From the NCBI GenBank assembly GCA_023078555.1, contig CM041196.1, forward strand, positions 248,001 to 312,000: a stretch of DNA of 64,000 nt, given 5' to 3'. Made by a program: the position numbers and the translations under genes. The DNA comes from Ulva prolifera. Lineage: Eukaryota; Chlorophyta; Ulvophyceae; Ulvales; Ulvaceae. Of this stretch, positions 35,293 through 49,677 are shown piece by piece (position 1 is the stretch's first letter; every line of letters starts with the position of its first letter). Below the pieces are notes generated by a model that did no database searches, was not told where the DNA came from, and saw only the letters and a list, made by a program, of their open reading frames with translations.

Positions 35293-37313
35293 ATGTTTGT
35301 GCTATCCATTCCTGCTGTGCCCATGTACACCTCTCAGATGACATCCTTAGGTATTTCTGTGCAGGCTACAGCACAAGCGGAGAAGTCACGCACACAGGAG
35401 CTTTACGTCGCCGATCTAGATATGACGGTCGATACTGGTGATGAATCATACGCAGATAGGCCAGCCACAACCAGACAGGTCCCAGACCCATCGGCGCTCC
35501 GTTTTGGGCAATCCCCCAATGGTGCTGACGAGAACACTGCTATGGTTCGAGGCAGCAAAGCGCTGCAGGTACATTTCCTTCTCTTGGTTGCATGTTCAGC
35601 AACTGTTGTAGCTGCGTCATGCTGCCTGCACCCAGGCACCCACGTCTAGCAGGTCACTCGTTGACATTGATACGGCGAAGCGCTGCATCTTCATTGAGCT
35701 GGGTCATGATGTCAAGCATGCTATAATGCCAACGCATCAGCATATGGAATGTTGAACTCAGCTTTGCATCGAGCACGACATGGCCACAGCCAAACCCATC
35801 TAGCGCAGTTCTAGCAAGCAGCCTGGTGTGACCTCACCCCACCGCTACGTGTGGGACCCTCTGATTGAGGATAGCGACTTGAAAAGGCCATGCACTGCAT
35901 GCCTTCTCATGGGAAATGGCACACTAGCTGACTGGCTGGGCTGCAAGGATTGCGCTGGCCACTGTAAATCTGATCATTCCACACAGCAGCGCTGAACGAG
36001 TCTTCAGTGGACAATGAGCTTGCTGCAGGCGGAGCTGGCGTCAGTGCGAGATGAGCTGACGGTCACGAAGCAGGAGAACCAGCACCTGCAGATGCAGCTC
36101 GCAGAGAAGGAGCGCACGCTGCAGGCCACAAAGGCTGACCTGATTGAGACGCGCCTGGAGCTGCAACGCACTGAGTCCCGCCTCACAGTATGCCCCCCTT
36201 CCTCCCGAGGCCCGCAACCACGCCGTTCCCTGCCTGCTTGCTTGATCCGCTACCTCCCTCCCAGTTCTGCACGGCACAGTCGCTAGCTGCCGTGGATGGC
36301 AGTCATCTAGCTGAGATGCTGTGTCTGCCTTGACACCGGACCAAGTCATCAGCTTCGTGTTGCAGCTCCGCTGCGTGGATTACTACGTCCACATGACTAC
36401 AGCTTGACTGCGAACGTCCAGGCGACATCTGGCACAGCCAGGTCATCCTTCTTGGGCTGCAGCCATCACGGGGGTGTCCCCACTGGTTGAACTCTGCTGC
36501 GGCTGCGGCACGCGCACTGCTATCTACGCGGTGTTGTGTTGCGCGCAAGACAGAGGCCGGAGGGGCTGCATGCCGTTTGCAAGCCATGGTGATGATGTGG
36601 CGGCGCTGACGTGGCTGAGGTGGTGCAGGAGGTGAACGACCGGCTGGAGACAGCAACGAATGAGCGCAGCGAGTACCGGCAGTACCTGCTGGAGGCGCAG
36701 CAGGAGCTTCAGCAGACCCGCGAGGAGCTACTCGAGTGGAGCGAGGGCCTGCAGGTGCGCCGCCCACCGCCTCTGCCTGCATAGCGGAGGCCTGGCCCTC
36801 TGCATTGGCAAACTGCTGTGCTCGCCCACTATTCACAGCATTCATGGCTCTGTGGCATGAGGCAGTACTCGGATACTCTGTCTCTAGAGATAGACGACCA
36901 TGCGGGCTGATGGGATGTGACGCTGTTGACGCAGCACGTTTGACATTAAGGCATCGTGCAGGAGCTTAAGACGGTGATGGAGGACCTGGACGGCGACCTG
37001 ACAGACCTGTTTGGGGAGGGCGACTGGACTGCGGTGTCGGACGCGATCGAGGCGACCCGGCAGCTCCGTGGCCCCTCTGGTATGTGCCCCCTCCCCCACA
37101 TCCCTCAAGCGCATACACATGGGCATGCATACGCGCATGTCTGGGGCTGGCGCGTGGTGACAGTGGAGCCGATGTGCAGAGGAGTCAATGGATCTGGCTG
37201 TGCCCGAGGGGGAGCGCTCGCAGTCGTTCGCCGCAGCCCTCGAGGACCTCCACAACCTCTCAGCCGAGGTGCTGCGCCAGGCAGAGGAGGACCGGCGCCT
37301 GTTTGGCCTCTGA
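35293..37313 (+). CDS. Coiled-coil protein, family not recognised (5 exons)
   Basis: Exons 35293-35568, 36008-36187, 36629-36754, 36962-37079 and 37180-37313 join in phase to about 277 aa. The N-terminal 90 residues are polar and Thr/Ser/Asp-rich. Exons 2 and 3 form an almost continuous coiled coil (ELASVRDELTVTKQENQHLQ; LETATNERSEYRQYLLEAQQ; ELQQTREELLEWSEGLQ). Exon 4 gives an acidic helix (ELKTVMEDLDGDLTDLFGEG) and the last exon ends in a helix closing RLFGL. Donors are gtacat, gtatgc, gtgcgc and gtatgt. The start is uncertain: translation could begin at 35293, at 35323, or at 36014 if the first exon is not used. No membrane or targeting signal is seen. Confidence 0.68.
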
Positions 37314-39077
37314 GCAGCTCCATATCAGCCGCCGTGGGCCGCCCAGCCCACTCGCCCACTGGTGTTTGGGGGAGCGTAGCTTGCACAGCACAGCCGCACA
37401 CGCTCCGGCAGTGCACCGGGGGCACAATACCGGAAGCTTCACGGTGTGCCATGCTTTGCTCTGTAGATGCATGCCGGACGTGTGGGGCATGGAGTGACGC
37501 AGCTGCGTTCGCACGGCTGGGTATGGATGCTCACCGGTGCATACCGTGGGGGGAGTGCTGGTGGTCTGGTCGGCGGCCCTGGCCTGCTCCCAGGGATCGG
37601 AGTCTGCCCCCGGAGCTGCGAATGGCCGATGGTTATCAGGGATGGGTGTCAGGGCGGTCGTGGGTGCTGCCGCGAGACAATGGCGAGGCGAGGTTGCAGC
37701 CAGCTTAAGCTCCTGGCCACCCGGCCACTGCGAATATTCTTGTTTACGGGACCATTTTTATCTCTTGTTTCGCTGGATCCATTGCGCGAATTCTACCCTG
37801 GCTGCCATGAGCTGAGGCCACAGATGTACGGCTGTCGGGGGGGGGGGGGGGGGGGGGGTCAAGTTGCGGGGGGTGTTGATGTTGAGGTGTGGGAGCTTGT
37901 GCATGTGGGGCATGGGTGAGTGAGAGTGTACGGAACCCCGGGCTAAGGCTGTGCACGCCTAGTGGAGTCGTGGCTGTGGGTTCCCTCCAGTGCTTCTGCT
38001 GGTATTAGCTAGTGGCCAGCCTGCTCCGCTCGAACCGAGTTCACAGGGGTTGTCAGTCGTGCAGCAGGGAGGGTTAAAAAGGGCACATCCTGTTGACCGA
38101 TGGTTGTGGAGATCTGTCCATTTTTTTTATATATCCATGAAGAGTACTTGACATCTTGCGTTACGTGTAAAATCTATGTTCCCGGTTGCAGATTTGCTTG
38201 TATTCGGGGTGGAAATTTGCAAAATTATCTTGGTATGATCGGCACTGCAATTCGCATATGCGGACGTGGCGGCACTGTGGCTCACTGCACTGCACAATGT
38301 GGGGTCTCCTGCTTGCACGCCACACAGGGGCTCGGGTTCTGGCTTGCTGAGGCTACAGAGTTGTCGTATGAAACCATCAGATGCCTGGTTTCGATTGTTC
38401 GATCGTTGTCTGGTTTCGGAGGTCGGACTGCGTTGCGTGAGCGCTGACCATCGTGCATGTTGGCATGGGTGATTATTTCGGGAGTGCATGCGAATGCGTC
38501 CACCTTGCCAAGCCATGCACAGCCAATTGCTTACAAACTACGTAAGTGCACTCGGACTGACAGAATATTTCACTTTGTAGCATCCGACACTGGCATCCGT
38601 AGTGTTCTGGCAGATTGATCCGTCTATATAAGCAGTGACACACGTCGCCGTGTTCCGTCGACTCCCCCACGGGGACTTGAAGGTAAGTCGCCATGCAAGG
38701 TCCCGAGAACATGCAACTCTTTCTCGATCTGCATCATGGGGTAGTGGCACAGGCGCGGATGCGGATTGGTCCTGATTGGCCGTTGTAGCTGCTCAGATGG
38801 GCGTCCACCGAGTGCGCTCATGAATGGTCCATGATGCATCGGCCAGCCTTCACCGGACACGACAACTTCGCCTTCAAAAGCAACGCCTGTCGCATTACAT
38901 GAACAGTTTTAACTGATCCAATCTCCCAGAATTGATGTATAGTCTGTCCAAATTGCTCCGACAGCGGCAGGCGGGACGGAAGCAACACTACGGAGGTCAA
39001 ACGGGGAACGCCTGAATTTATGTCAGGTACAGCCTGTAAGGATATCTTGATGTAGTGCAGGGCATTACCTGGCAAGT
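37314..39077. other. Intergenic region with a long homopolymer
   Basis: Holds a 22-G run at 37837-37858. The second half is AT-richer and is presumed to include the HIG1 gene promoter. No exon is supported. Confidence 0.45.
37837..37858. repeat. Homopolymer run of 22 G
   Basis: Uninterrupted G tract about 520 bases after the stop of the coiled-coil gene. Confidence 0.95.
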
Positions 39078-39666
39078 ATGGGTGACAACACGCCGAAAAC
39101 ACTGTTCCAGTCGGCAGGAAACTATCAAGACTTTCGAGTCTGGCTGACCAACAACAAGTTGCAGGCCCTGGGTGCGTGGGAACGCCGATTGGGACACACC
39201 AGTTGGTATACGGTATTGTGTGCTTCAGGGGATTGTTGCCAGCTCATCATTGCCACACTGCCACATCGCGACAGTCAATGGACTCGTGCAGGAGGAGCAT
39301 GGCTAACCGCAGTCGCCGGTAGCTTTGGCGTGCAGATGCTATACAACACACCGATGACTCTCAAAGTGTTCCAGACACGAATATACGCCCAGGCATTCAC
39401 ACTGGCTGCCTTATGCGGCGCAGCGGCGATCACCATATCAGATGACGAAGCAAAAGATAAGGTGCAGTCTACTGCCAATGTGACTGCGGTCTGGACCATG
39501 CATGCTTTTGGCTGAAGTTCAAGAAGTTCACGTAGTGTAGTATCCAGATTCTGTGCCAAATTTGTGGCGTTCAAGTGTCCTTGACACATTGCACCACCAC
39601 CTGACATGATTCCCAAGACACTGCTTCTGTAATGTGCAGGATGATGATGATATATTCAAGCGGTGA
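39078..39666 (+). CDS. HIG1-domain protein (mitochondrial respiratory supercomplex factor type)
   Basis: Exons 39078-39171 and 39292-39461 encode a short protein with a polar N-terminus, then GGAWLTAVAGSFGVQMLY, a basic loop (TLKVFQTRIYAQAF) and TLAALCGAAAITIS. The two short hydrophobic segments around R-x-Y-A-Q-x-x-T-L-A-A are the HIG1 domain, which sits in the inner mitochondrial membrane and stabilises complexes III/IV. The 3' end has two readings. A donor (AAG|gtgcag at 39462) joins in phase to a 27-base last exon, 39640-39666, coding DDDDIFKR, for 96 aa. Without splicing the frame closes at 39515. An alternative acceptor at 39769 would give another tail. I prefer the tiny exon because of the acidic-basic tail and the classic tgcag acceptor. 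Confidence 0.75.
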
Positions 39667-41172
39667 TGGACGTGTGGGGATAAATTACATTTCAGTACAT
39701 AGTTGTCCTGGGCTGGTGGCCCAAGCTACGTGGCGTATCTCTTGCCTCACGTTTACATGCGTTTCACAGGAAATAGCAGCCCTTGCGCGTGTTGTAAATC
39801 TTATTCGATGTGCCTGAAATATTGACTCTGTACTGTACTGGCGTATGTGGAAGACATTTACATGGATGAGTGTGGTCCTCCACTTCCAGGCGCTGGATCC
39901 ATAGTCAGAACTGTGAATCTAATGGACCAATCATCTTGTCTCCAAATCTACGGCAGAACCGCTACCATGATGATATTGCTGTTCACTGATTGAGCTTGTT
40001 CCAAATTTGATAGTTTAATGCGGCTGTGAACTATGTGTGGCCCGCTCGTGTGGTGTGTGGGTGCCAATGAACATCAAGCAACATCGTTTCGAGGCGAGGG
40101 TAGGTCGTGGATTGTGAAACAACGAAGCCACAGCCCTTTGACGTATCGGTCGTCGTCCAGTGGGAAACAGCAGGGCATTGCTGGCTTTGACTGGACATCC
40201 AAGGTACTACAATACACTGGCTGGCAGGGTTTGTTACGCTGCACTTACATGTCAGCTGACTGATCTGAAGTTATGTGTTGCGTCAGAATGCTGTGACGTC
40301 CCACCGTTAGGGAGCTTTTGCATTGTCACACTTTTCAATTCTCGTGGTGGAGGATGCCTGGTCCGCTGAGGACAGCCTGCAACAAAACTGACTACATTGG
40401 CACCAACAGTGTTCAAATGTGCTTAAGCACACGACATTTATATCGTACCGACGACCCCGATGTTCATTTCAAAGCTTTTGACTTGACACCAGTTCTGACT
40501 GCTTGCAAATGGGTGAGAAACTTCTGGCTGTTATTGTTGGGCATTCGCAACAGTATAAGAAACAGTACGAGGAACTCCCTGTGTGCAGTCTCGTGTGACG
40601 CTAGGACGAGGAAGCTGGGCCTGCCATGCACTCAAGATGATGCAGGTGTAGAGGCTTGCCTGTCACACCTCGGCCTTACAGATGAGCTGTATACCAAGAC
40701 AACGGAGTATCTGCACTGTGTGCTGCAGGTTATGCATTGTGATTACTGCTTAAAACAAAAGAGTGTGTGCACTATCACACCGATGGCAGCTCATAACACA
40801 CAACATATCGAGACTCTGAAGCAGGACGGAGAATTTACACTTTTGACTCACTATTTACATAGTGTTGATTATGTGAGAAAGGCCTTGAACTGCAAACTGG
40901 ACGGCTTGGTAGCTACCCCAGAGCAGAAAGGTCGACTTGGGAATCATTCTTTGGTGCAAGACGATGTATATACGTATTCAGTGACTGCACAACGGTTTCC
41001 AATGCCAATCGCATGAAAGTCGGTGCATACAGCCACGGCGTCTGCCGTGCCCCTCAGTGCACGCATGTGCACAGTTGAACACCCACAGACCACGCAGGAC
41101 ACTCCTTGAATGGGCAGTCACCAGCCTGTCAATGGACATCTCCGTGATAGCGCACGCTACGCCTTTCACAGG
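39667..41172. other. Intergenic region with an unexplained long frame
   Basis: About 47% GC. A plus-strand frame is open for 232 codons (40318-41016), longer than expected by chance at this composition. Part of it (VEACLSHLGLTDELYTKTTE) looks helical and protein-like, but no family or consistent exon chain could be named. Confidence 0.35.
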
Positions 41173-43135
<1,963 letters not shown>

Positions 43136-43760
43136 CGTGTGCAGCTCCTTGATGTATTATCAAACGCGTGGTCAGTAAAGAGATGTTGAGCGTGTAGGCT
43201 GACCAGTCAAGTGCGTGGTGATGTCGTCGACGATGCCGTGACCAAGTTGAACAGCGCTATGGCAGTCGACGCGAGTAAGACAGCATGCGCCGAGGCACTG
43301 CAGCATGGGCCGGCAGTCGAAACATGACCAGCTTACAGAACAGCACACTCCTTCTCGGCCCCATGATCGACAATTCGGCAGTGCGGCAATTACAACTGCA
43401 ACATCGCACCCACGCCACACATCTTCCAGGCCTCCTCATGAAACAGAGCAGTCGCGAACGCCATAGCCGCAACGAACGTGCTGTTCATTGATTTCAGTAA
43501 CTGTTTCGGAATTTCTTTCAGGCCCTTGCGTCAAATTTTGCCGATCATTCTCGAGCCACAGGGCTTGCACAACGTGATCATTGCACTAGCGCAGCAGCAT
43601 TGCGCACATACAGCAGAGGATTTTTACAAAGTACCTGATGTGAAACTATGTCAAGCTGTGTACTAGCGATTTGGCTGTTTGAGCACGCCCAAACACATAC
43701 CAGAATGTTGTGAAGTGTGTTCAGTGCAGAGGACTGGGCCTGCTGCCACCACGGTCCGCG
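43136..43760. promoter_or_regulatory. Shared upstream region of RPN11 (minus) and PRP6 (plus)
   Basis: 625 bases between two divergent start codons with no supported exon; a bidirectional promoter is inferred. No TATA box is obvious. Confidence 0.45.
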
Positions 43761-46700
43761 ATGGCGTCCCACAGACAGCAGCAAACATCTCGAGTAGAGT
43801 TTTGGAACTCTATCAAGCCCGATCCCAATTATATCCCAGGACTTGGCCGAGGAGCCCAAGGTTTCACCACCCGATCGGACATTGGGCCGTCCAAGTTCAC
43901 TCCCACCGTTTCCAAATCGGTGAGGTGCCGCCGAAGCTGCCGCAGTACAGTCTGATTGCTCAAGTTGAAACCTTGTGTACCTGTAGAGCAGCCGACCTTC
44001 CTTGGCCTGAACACTGTCGGCTGGGGGGCATGGAGGTCACCAACCCAAGAAGTGGGCAAATCTCCGCTCACCGCTGAGATGTTGTTCATGTGTAGGCTCC
44101 CAAAGAGGAGGATCCTAATGCGCATCAAGAGTTTGATCAGTTCCTGGGGAATGATGCTGGCGCCTTTGCTTATGGTGACTATGATGAGGAGGACAAGGAG
44201 GCCGATGAGGTGTATGCCCAGATAGAATCCGTCATGGACGAGCGCCGCAAGGTAGGGCTACCGCTCATGTTCACCTTAGGTATCCTGGTGGGCCTGCTGC
44301 TGACCTGGCGGCCGTGCTGCGCAAGTGTCGGCACGGCCGCTCGCAACAGCATGCACCTGCCAGTCAGCCTTGTTCCAGCAGCTCCTCATACAACACACAC
44401 CATCAGGCAGTTCTAGAACCATAGAGCAGTGTCCATGGCTGATGGAGGCCTGTTCTGCTGGCCTCGGCGGGCTGTGTTTGCTTGACCCGCTGTCGGCGCC
44501 AGCTGGCGCCAGCGCCACGCTGCACACCTGTCTGCATCGCAGGTGCTCTGCCTATGCAAGCCATTGCCGGCACCTACCACGTCCGCAGAGCTTCAGCCCC
44601 ACGTCCTCTTGCCTCTGCGCCGCCTCCCGCCAGTCTAATGCACCCCACACGCTGCGCTGCAGCACTGCTGTGAAGAGCTGCATGCCCCCGAGCAGCGCCC
44701 AGCCGGCCTGCGCTGTCAGCAGCATGGCATTATGACAGTGTCCGATACTTGCATGTGCGTCGCTCTAGGCGGTGCTGTCCAACTGAAAACAGTTATGCAT
44801 GCATCGAAACTCATGTAGCATGCCGGTAATATTTGATCACACACTTATCCTCACTGAAACGCAATTCGGTGTGTAGTGCACTCTATAACCGGGCCGTGGC
44901 TGCCGCTGCAGCGCTCGCGTGCCTGTATGTCCAGCACTGCCGGACACCGACGTGAAGTGAGATAGCGCACGACCTCATGCAACTGTTCAAGACATGCATC
45001 CGTCGTTCAATCTGCCCCAGCAGCGCACAGCACGCACAGCACGGGGCGCGGCCGGCGGTGCAGGCACAGCGCGAGAAGCGCGAGGAGGAGGCGTCGGTGC
45101 GCTTCCGCAAGGAGAACCCCCTCATCTCGGAGCAGTTTGCGGACCTGAAGCGCGGCCTCGCGGACGTCTCGGAGGCCGAGTGGAAGGCGATCCCGGAGAT
45201 CGGCGACTACACGATCAAGCGGCGCAAGCGCTTCGAGACGTTCAGCGCGAACAGCGACAGCGCGCTCGCGGGCGCGCTCGCGACGGCGACAGGCAACACC
45301 GGCAACACCGCCGCCGGGGAGGCGTCCGCGCCCGGCTTCATGACTGACCTCACCGCCCTCGGCCAGGGCCGGAAGCAGATGCTCGGCGTGAACCTGGACC
45401 GCATGGCGGACAGCGTCAGCGGCCAGACAACGGTCGACCCGACGGGCTACCTCACCTCGCTCAACAGCAAGAAGGTGCGCCCGCCGCGACGCATGCATGC
45501 CTGCTGCACCGCCCCTTCTCCACGAGCAGTCCAGGCGGTGTGTGCGAGGGCACGCGGGAGAGGGTCTATGCATACGGCTGCTGTGAGGCCGGTCTGTGTG
45601 GCGTGGCGGCCGCCCGCACGGCCCTCTGCAGTGTTGCGGATGCATGCCCCCCAAAACACACCCAAGCCACAACCCCCCGGCGTGGTGTGTGCAGGTGAGC
45701 TCGGCGGCAGAGATCAGCGACATCAAGCGCGCGCGCACGCTGCTCAAGAGCATGGTGACGTCCAACCCGAAGCAGGCGCACGGGTGGATCGCGTTTGCGC
45801 GCGTCGAGGAGATCGCCGGCAACCTCAAGTCTGCGCGCACCATCATCGCCGAGGTGCGGCCCCTCCCCTCCTGCAAGCCCCCCCCCCCCCCCCCCCCCCC
45901 CCCGAATAGGAGCACGCTTTGCCGAGCCCGCCTTTCTTCAGTGCACGTGGTGGCTGTGATGGCGCGTGCAGCAGCGGTGTGGGCGATTGGTGCCGCATGT
46001 GAGAAGGCGGCAGTCCAATCGGGGAGCATGGCCCCGCACCGGCACCTGCCACCAGTGTCGCGACTTGTGCCGGCAGCACGGCTGGGCCACACAGGCGTTG
46101 GACAGGCACAGGCCTCGGGCGACACACAGGGTCCGTGAGGGGGGCCCGGGATAAAGTCTCCATCAGATGCGTGACGCCGTGTGAGGCCGCCGTGCAGGGC
46201 ACGGAGGCGTGTCCGCAGAACGAGGACGTGTGGCTAGAGTCGGCGCGGCTGCAGACCCCAGACAACGTGCGCTCCGTGCTCGCCCGCGCCGTGCAGACGC
46301 TGCCGCACAGCGTGAAGCTGTGGCGCCAGGCGGCGCGCGAGGAGCCCGACACGGACGGCAAGCAGCGCGTGCTGCGCAAGGCTCTCGAGCGCAACAGCAG
46401 CAGCGTGGTGCTGTGGAAGGCGCTGGTGGAGCTGCATGGCGAGGCTGAGGCGCGAGCGCTGCTCGCCCGCGCCGTCGAGTGCTGCCCGGACCAGGTCGAG
46501 CTACGCGTCGCGCTCGTGCGCCTCGAGCCGGACTTCACGCAGGCCAAAAAGGTGTGTGCGATGCGCGCTGCCTGCTGTGTGCTGCCTGCTGTGTGCTGTG
46601 TGCTGTTTGCCCGACGCAGCCGGGAGAATCATAGGTCTGCCCACGATCTGTCCGTGGCATGCGTGCTGTGCGCTGCTCTGGAGCCGAGGAACAATGCACA

Positions 46701-49677
46701 TGTCAGTGCGAGGGGTGGGGTGATGCCACGCTGGACTGGAGCTGGGAGGGATCGGGCGGGGTGTCGGCATCCGCCGCGGCTCGTGGCCCAAGACCGCGTG
46801 CAGCTTACCCCGTGTCATCAGGCGGGGGGTGTTGCAACACAGCGGCCCCGTCGCGGCGGCATGTGCGGGTGGCACTGGTGGGCGCGCACACACCACCGCG
46901 CCATAGCGCAATCACGCGAGCCGTTGACGGGCCGGCGCCGCTGCGCAGGTGCTGAACAAGGCGGTGAAGGAGCTGCCGACGGAGCCGGTGCTGCATATCA
47001 TCGCGGCGAAGCTGCAGGAGGCGCAGGGGACGAACCCCGGCATGGTGCGTCGCATCATCAGCCGCGCGATCAAGGACAAGCTGCCCAAGGCGGGCGTCAT
47101 CATCGACCGCGAGACGTGGCTGCGCGAGGCCGAGACGGCGGAGAAGGCGGTGCCGCCGATGGTGGAGACGTGCCGCGCGATCGTGAAGGAGGTCGTGGAC
47201 GTCGCGGTGGACGAGCACGACCGCAGGGACACGTACCACCGCGACGCGGCCGAGTCGGCGGACCGCGGCTGCGTCGAGACCGCCCGCGCCATCCTCGAGC
47301 ACGCCTGCGAGGCCTTCCCCTCCAGCGAGACGTCGTGGCGCGCCGCCGCCGACCTCGAGAAGCGCCTCGGTGCCGCCCCGACATACGCACGCTATACATG
47401 GCATGCATGCATGTGGACAACGCTGACCGCAAGATGCGCGTCAGTGCTGCTGCAGGGGATGCGCGATGCGCTTGCACATTGATAGGCGCCACGGCGACAC
47501 GATTTCCTCACGCCACAGCCGGCGCAGCTGTGGCTAATGCAGCTGCTGTCTCAGAGCTGCGGTGGTGCATTGCATGCAGGCACGTTCGAGACACTGCAGG
47601 GCGTGCTGGGCCAGGCGGTCGCGGCATGCCCGGACTCCGTCGTGCTGTGGCTAATGTACGCAAAGGAGTACTGGCTCGCCGGCAACGTCGCGGCGGCGCG
47701 GACGACGCTTGAGGCCGCGCACCGCCACGTTCCGGAGTCGGAGCAGGTCATGCTAGCGGCGTACAAGGTCGAGTTCGAGAACGGCGAGCCGGAGCGCGCG
47801 CTCGCACTGGCGCTGCGGGCGAAGGAGGTCCTGCCGGAGCCCAGCGCGCGCGTGTGGATGAAGGCTGCCATCGCCGCGCGGGAGCTCGGCCGTACCAAGG
47901 TACTGAAGGCTCCATCGTGCATACATACAGAAGGGGGGGGGGGGGGGGGGGGGGGGCGCCGCCAGCGGCTGCCCATCGACTCCTCCACCTCCTCCACAAA
48001 ATGTCCGTCTCGGCTGTTGGGAGCAGTGTCACCCTGTACAGATATGAGTCATCAGGCGGTCCACTCAGCACTGTGCCCGATGCTGCCCGTGCGACCAAGC
48101 GTCCTCCCCGCGGTGTGCACAGTCTCAGAGCGTGGGCAACGCTGCCACACCGCTCCCCTCACACGTCTGCCCCCACAGCCACCGCCACGGTTGGCCGCGC
48201 TGACCCCAGCGCCGCAATGCAGGAGCAGCGTGCGCTGCTAGAGGAGGGCATCGCGAAGTTCGGCGACGCGCCAAAGCTGCACATGATGCTCGCGCAGCTG
48301 GAGGAGGCCGCGGGCGCGCCCGACGCAGCGCGCGTCGCGCTACAGGCAGGCCTCAAGGCCTCCCCAAAGAGCGTGCCGCTGTGGGTCATGCTGGCGCGCC
48401 TCGAGGAGCGCCAGGGCAACGTCCCGACTGCACGCGCCATTCTCGAGCAGGTGCCCCGTCCCCGCCGCCTCGCCTCCACCTGCCGCCTGAGCTCCGACAC
48501 ACTACACGGTATCAGAATTGCACGCATGGTTGCGCCGCTGTCATGGCCGGCCACCCACGTTACCTGTGGCGCTGCTGGGGTTGTTGCAGCGCCATGCTGG
48601 TGTGAAGGCGTGCAGCGTGGCGGAGGGCAGGAATTTGTGCTGGAGTTTGACGGTATTGCTGTGCTGTAGGCGCGGCTACGGATCCCGCAGTGCCCGGCTT
48701 TGTGGCGGACGGCCGTGCGGACCGAGCTGCGCGCCGGCAACGACGCCGCGGCGGCCGCGGTGCTTGTGCGGGGGCTGCAGGACTGCAAAGACGTGGCGGG
48801 GTCGGGTGGCGTGGGGGCGCTGTGGGCACAGCACATCGCGCTCGCGCCTCGCGCGCAGCGCAAGGGCCGCATGGCGGAGTGCGTGCGGCAGTCGGACGAC
48901 TCGGCCGACATCTTCGCGGCGTTCGGCACGCAGTTCGCGGCAGACCGCAAGTTTGACATCGCGCGGCGGTACTTCCGTCGTGCAACGGCGCTTGACGGGG
49001 ACGTCGGGGATGTCTGGGGCCTGTGGATCGGTGCAGAGACCGCAGACGGCCAGGCCGACAGCGCCGCGGAGGTGCTGGCGGCGGCGCAAAAGGTGCTGAT
49101 CCCGCCTGTACTGGTGTCTGCTGTCCTTGTGACCTGTAGCCACATGCGATGTGCACAACTCCTCGAGCCACAGCAGTGGCCGCGGCACAGGGCCAGGCAC
49201 CTGGAGCAGCACAGCACGGCAGCTGATATTCGTGAGTGTTTGGTGTTTGGGTCGGATGGGACAGGCAGACGATCCCTGCTTGGTCAGGGACTGGCTACAC
49301 CCGGGTGTTGCATCAGTGTTCACCCTGCCAGGTTGTGCTTACATTGGGACGCATGATCGCAGCATGCCCTGTGTGCTACTCAGAGACTGCCGAGCATGAT
49401 CGTAGCTGTCCGCTATCCTCTGCCGGGATTGTGTTCCATGGCGCAAACCACGTGTCATGATGGTAATCCCTCAATTTGCTGCCACGAATATTTGATCTGA
49501 ACGCAAAAGCCCCATGAACTGCCATGAGGTGATGCTGGTACTGTGCAGGCGGACCCCCACCATGGAGAGCGGTGGTGTCAAATACGCAAGAACCCATTGA
49601 ATGCACACAAATCGTTCGAAACTCTGATGAAGCTGTTGGTGGTAGATCTGGAGACTAGGCCAGACAAAGATTTGTAA
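43761..49677 (+). CDS. PRP6: U4/U6.U5 tri-snRNP scaffold PRP6 (PRPF6/STA1), complete, 10 exons
   Basis: Exons 43761-43919, 44096-44251, 45064-45474, 45695-45853, 46198-46551, 46949-47369, 47580-47899, 48223-48450, 48670-49092 and 49549-49677 keep frame and give 919 aa. Exon 1 has the PRP1 N-terminal motif NYIPGLGRGAQGFTTRSDIG; exon 2 ends VMDERRK; exon 3 has DLKRGLADV, IPEIGDY and DSVSGQTTVDPTGYL. Exons 4-10 are a superhelix of HAT repeats (DIKRARTLLKSMV, CPQNEDVWLESARLQ, AVECCPDQVEL, ILEHACEAFPSSETSWRAAA, VLWLMYAKEYWLAGNVAAAR, KASPKSVPLWVMLARLEE, ARRYFRRA). The terminus HHGERWCQIRKN...ETLMKLL matches the family end. It bridges U5 and U4/U6 in the tri-snRNP in the nucleus. Donors are gtgagg, gtaggg, gtgcgc, gtgcgg, gtgtgt, gtgccg, gtactg, gtgccc and gtgctg. 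Exons 3-9 are GC-rich; exons 1, 2 and 10 are near 50% GC. Confidence 0.97.
45878..45903. repeat. Homopolymer run of 26 C
   Basis: Lies 25 bases into PRP6 intron 4, after a C-rich lead-in. Confidence 0.95.
47933..47956. repeat. Homopolymer run of 24 G
   Basis: Lies about 33 bases into PRP6 intron 7, on the coding strand. Confidence 0.95.

Noticed and set aside
45007-46125. 372-codon minus-strand frame
   Set aside because: Antisense of PRP6 exons 3 and 4 and the intron between them; GC-rich shadow frame.
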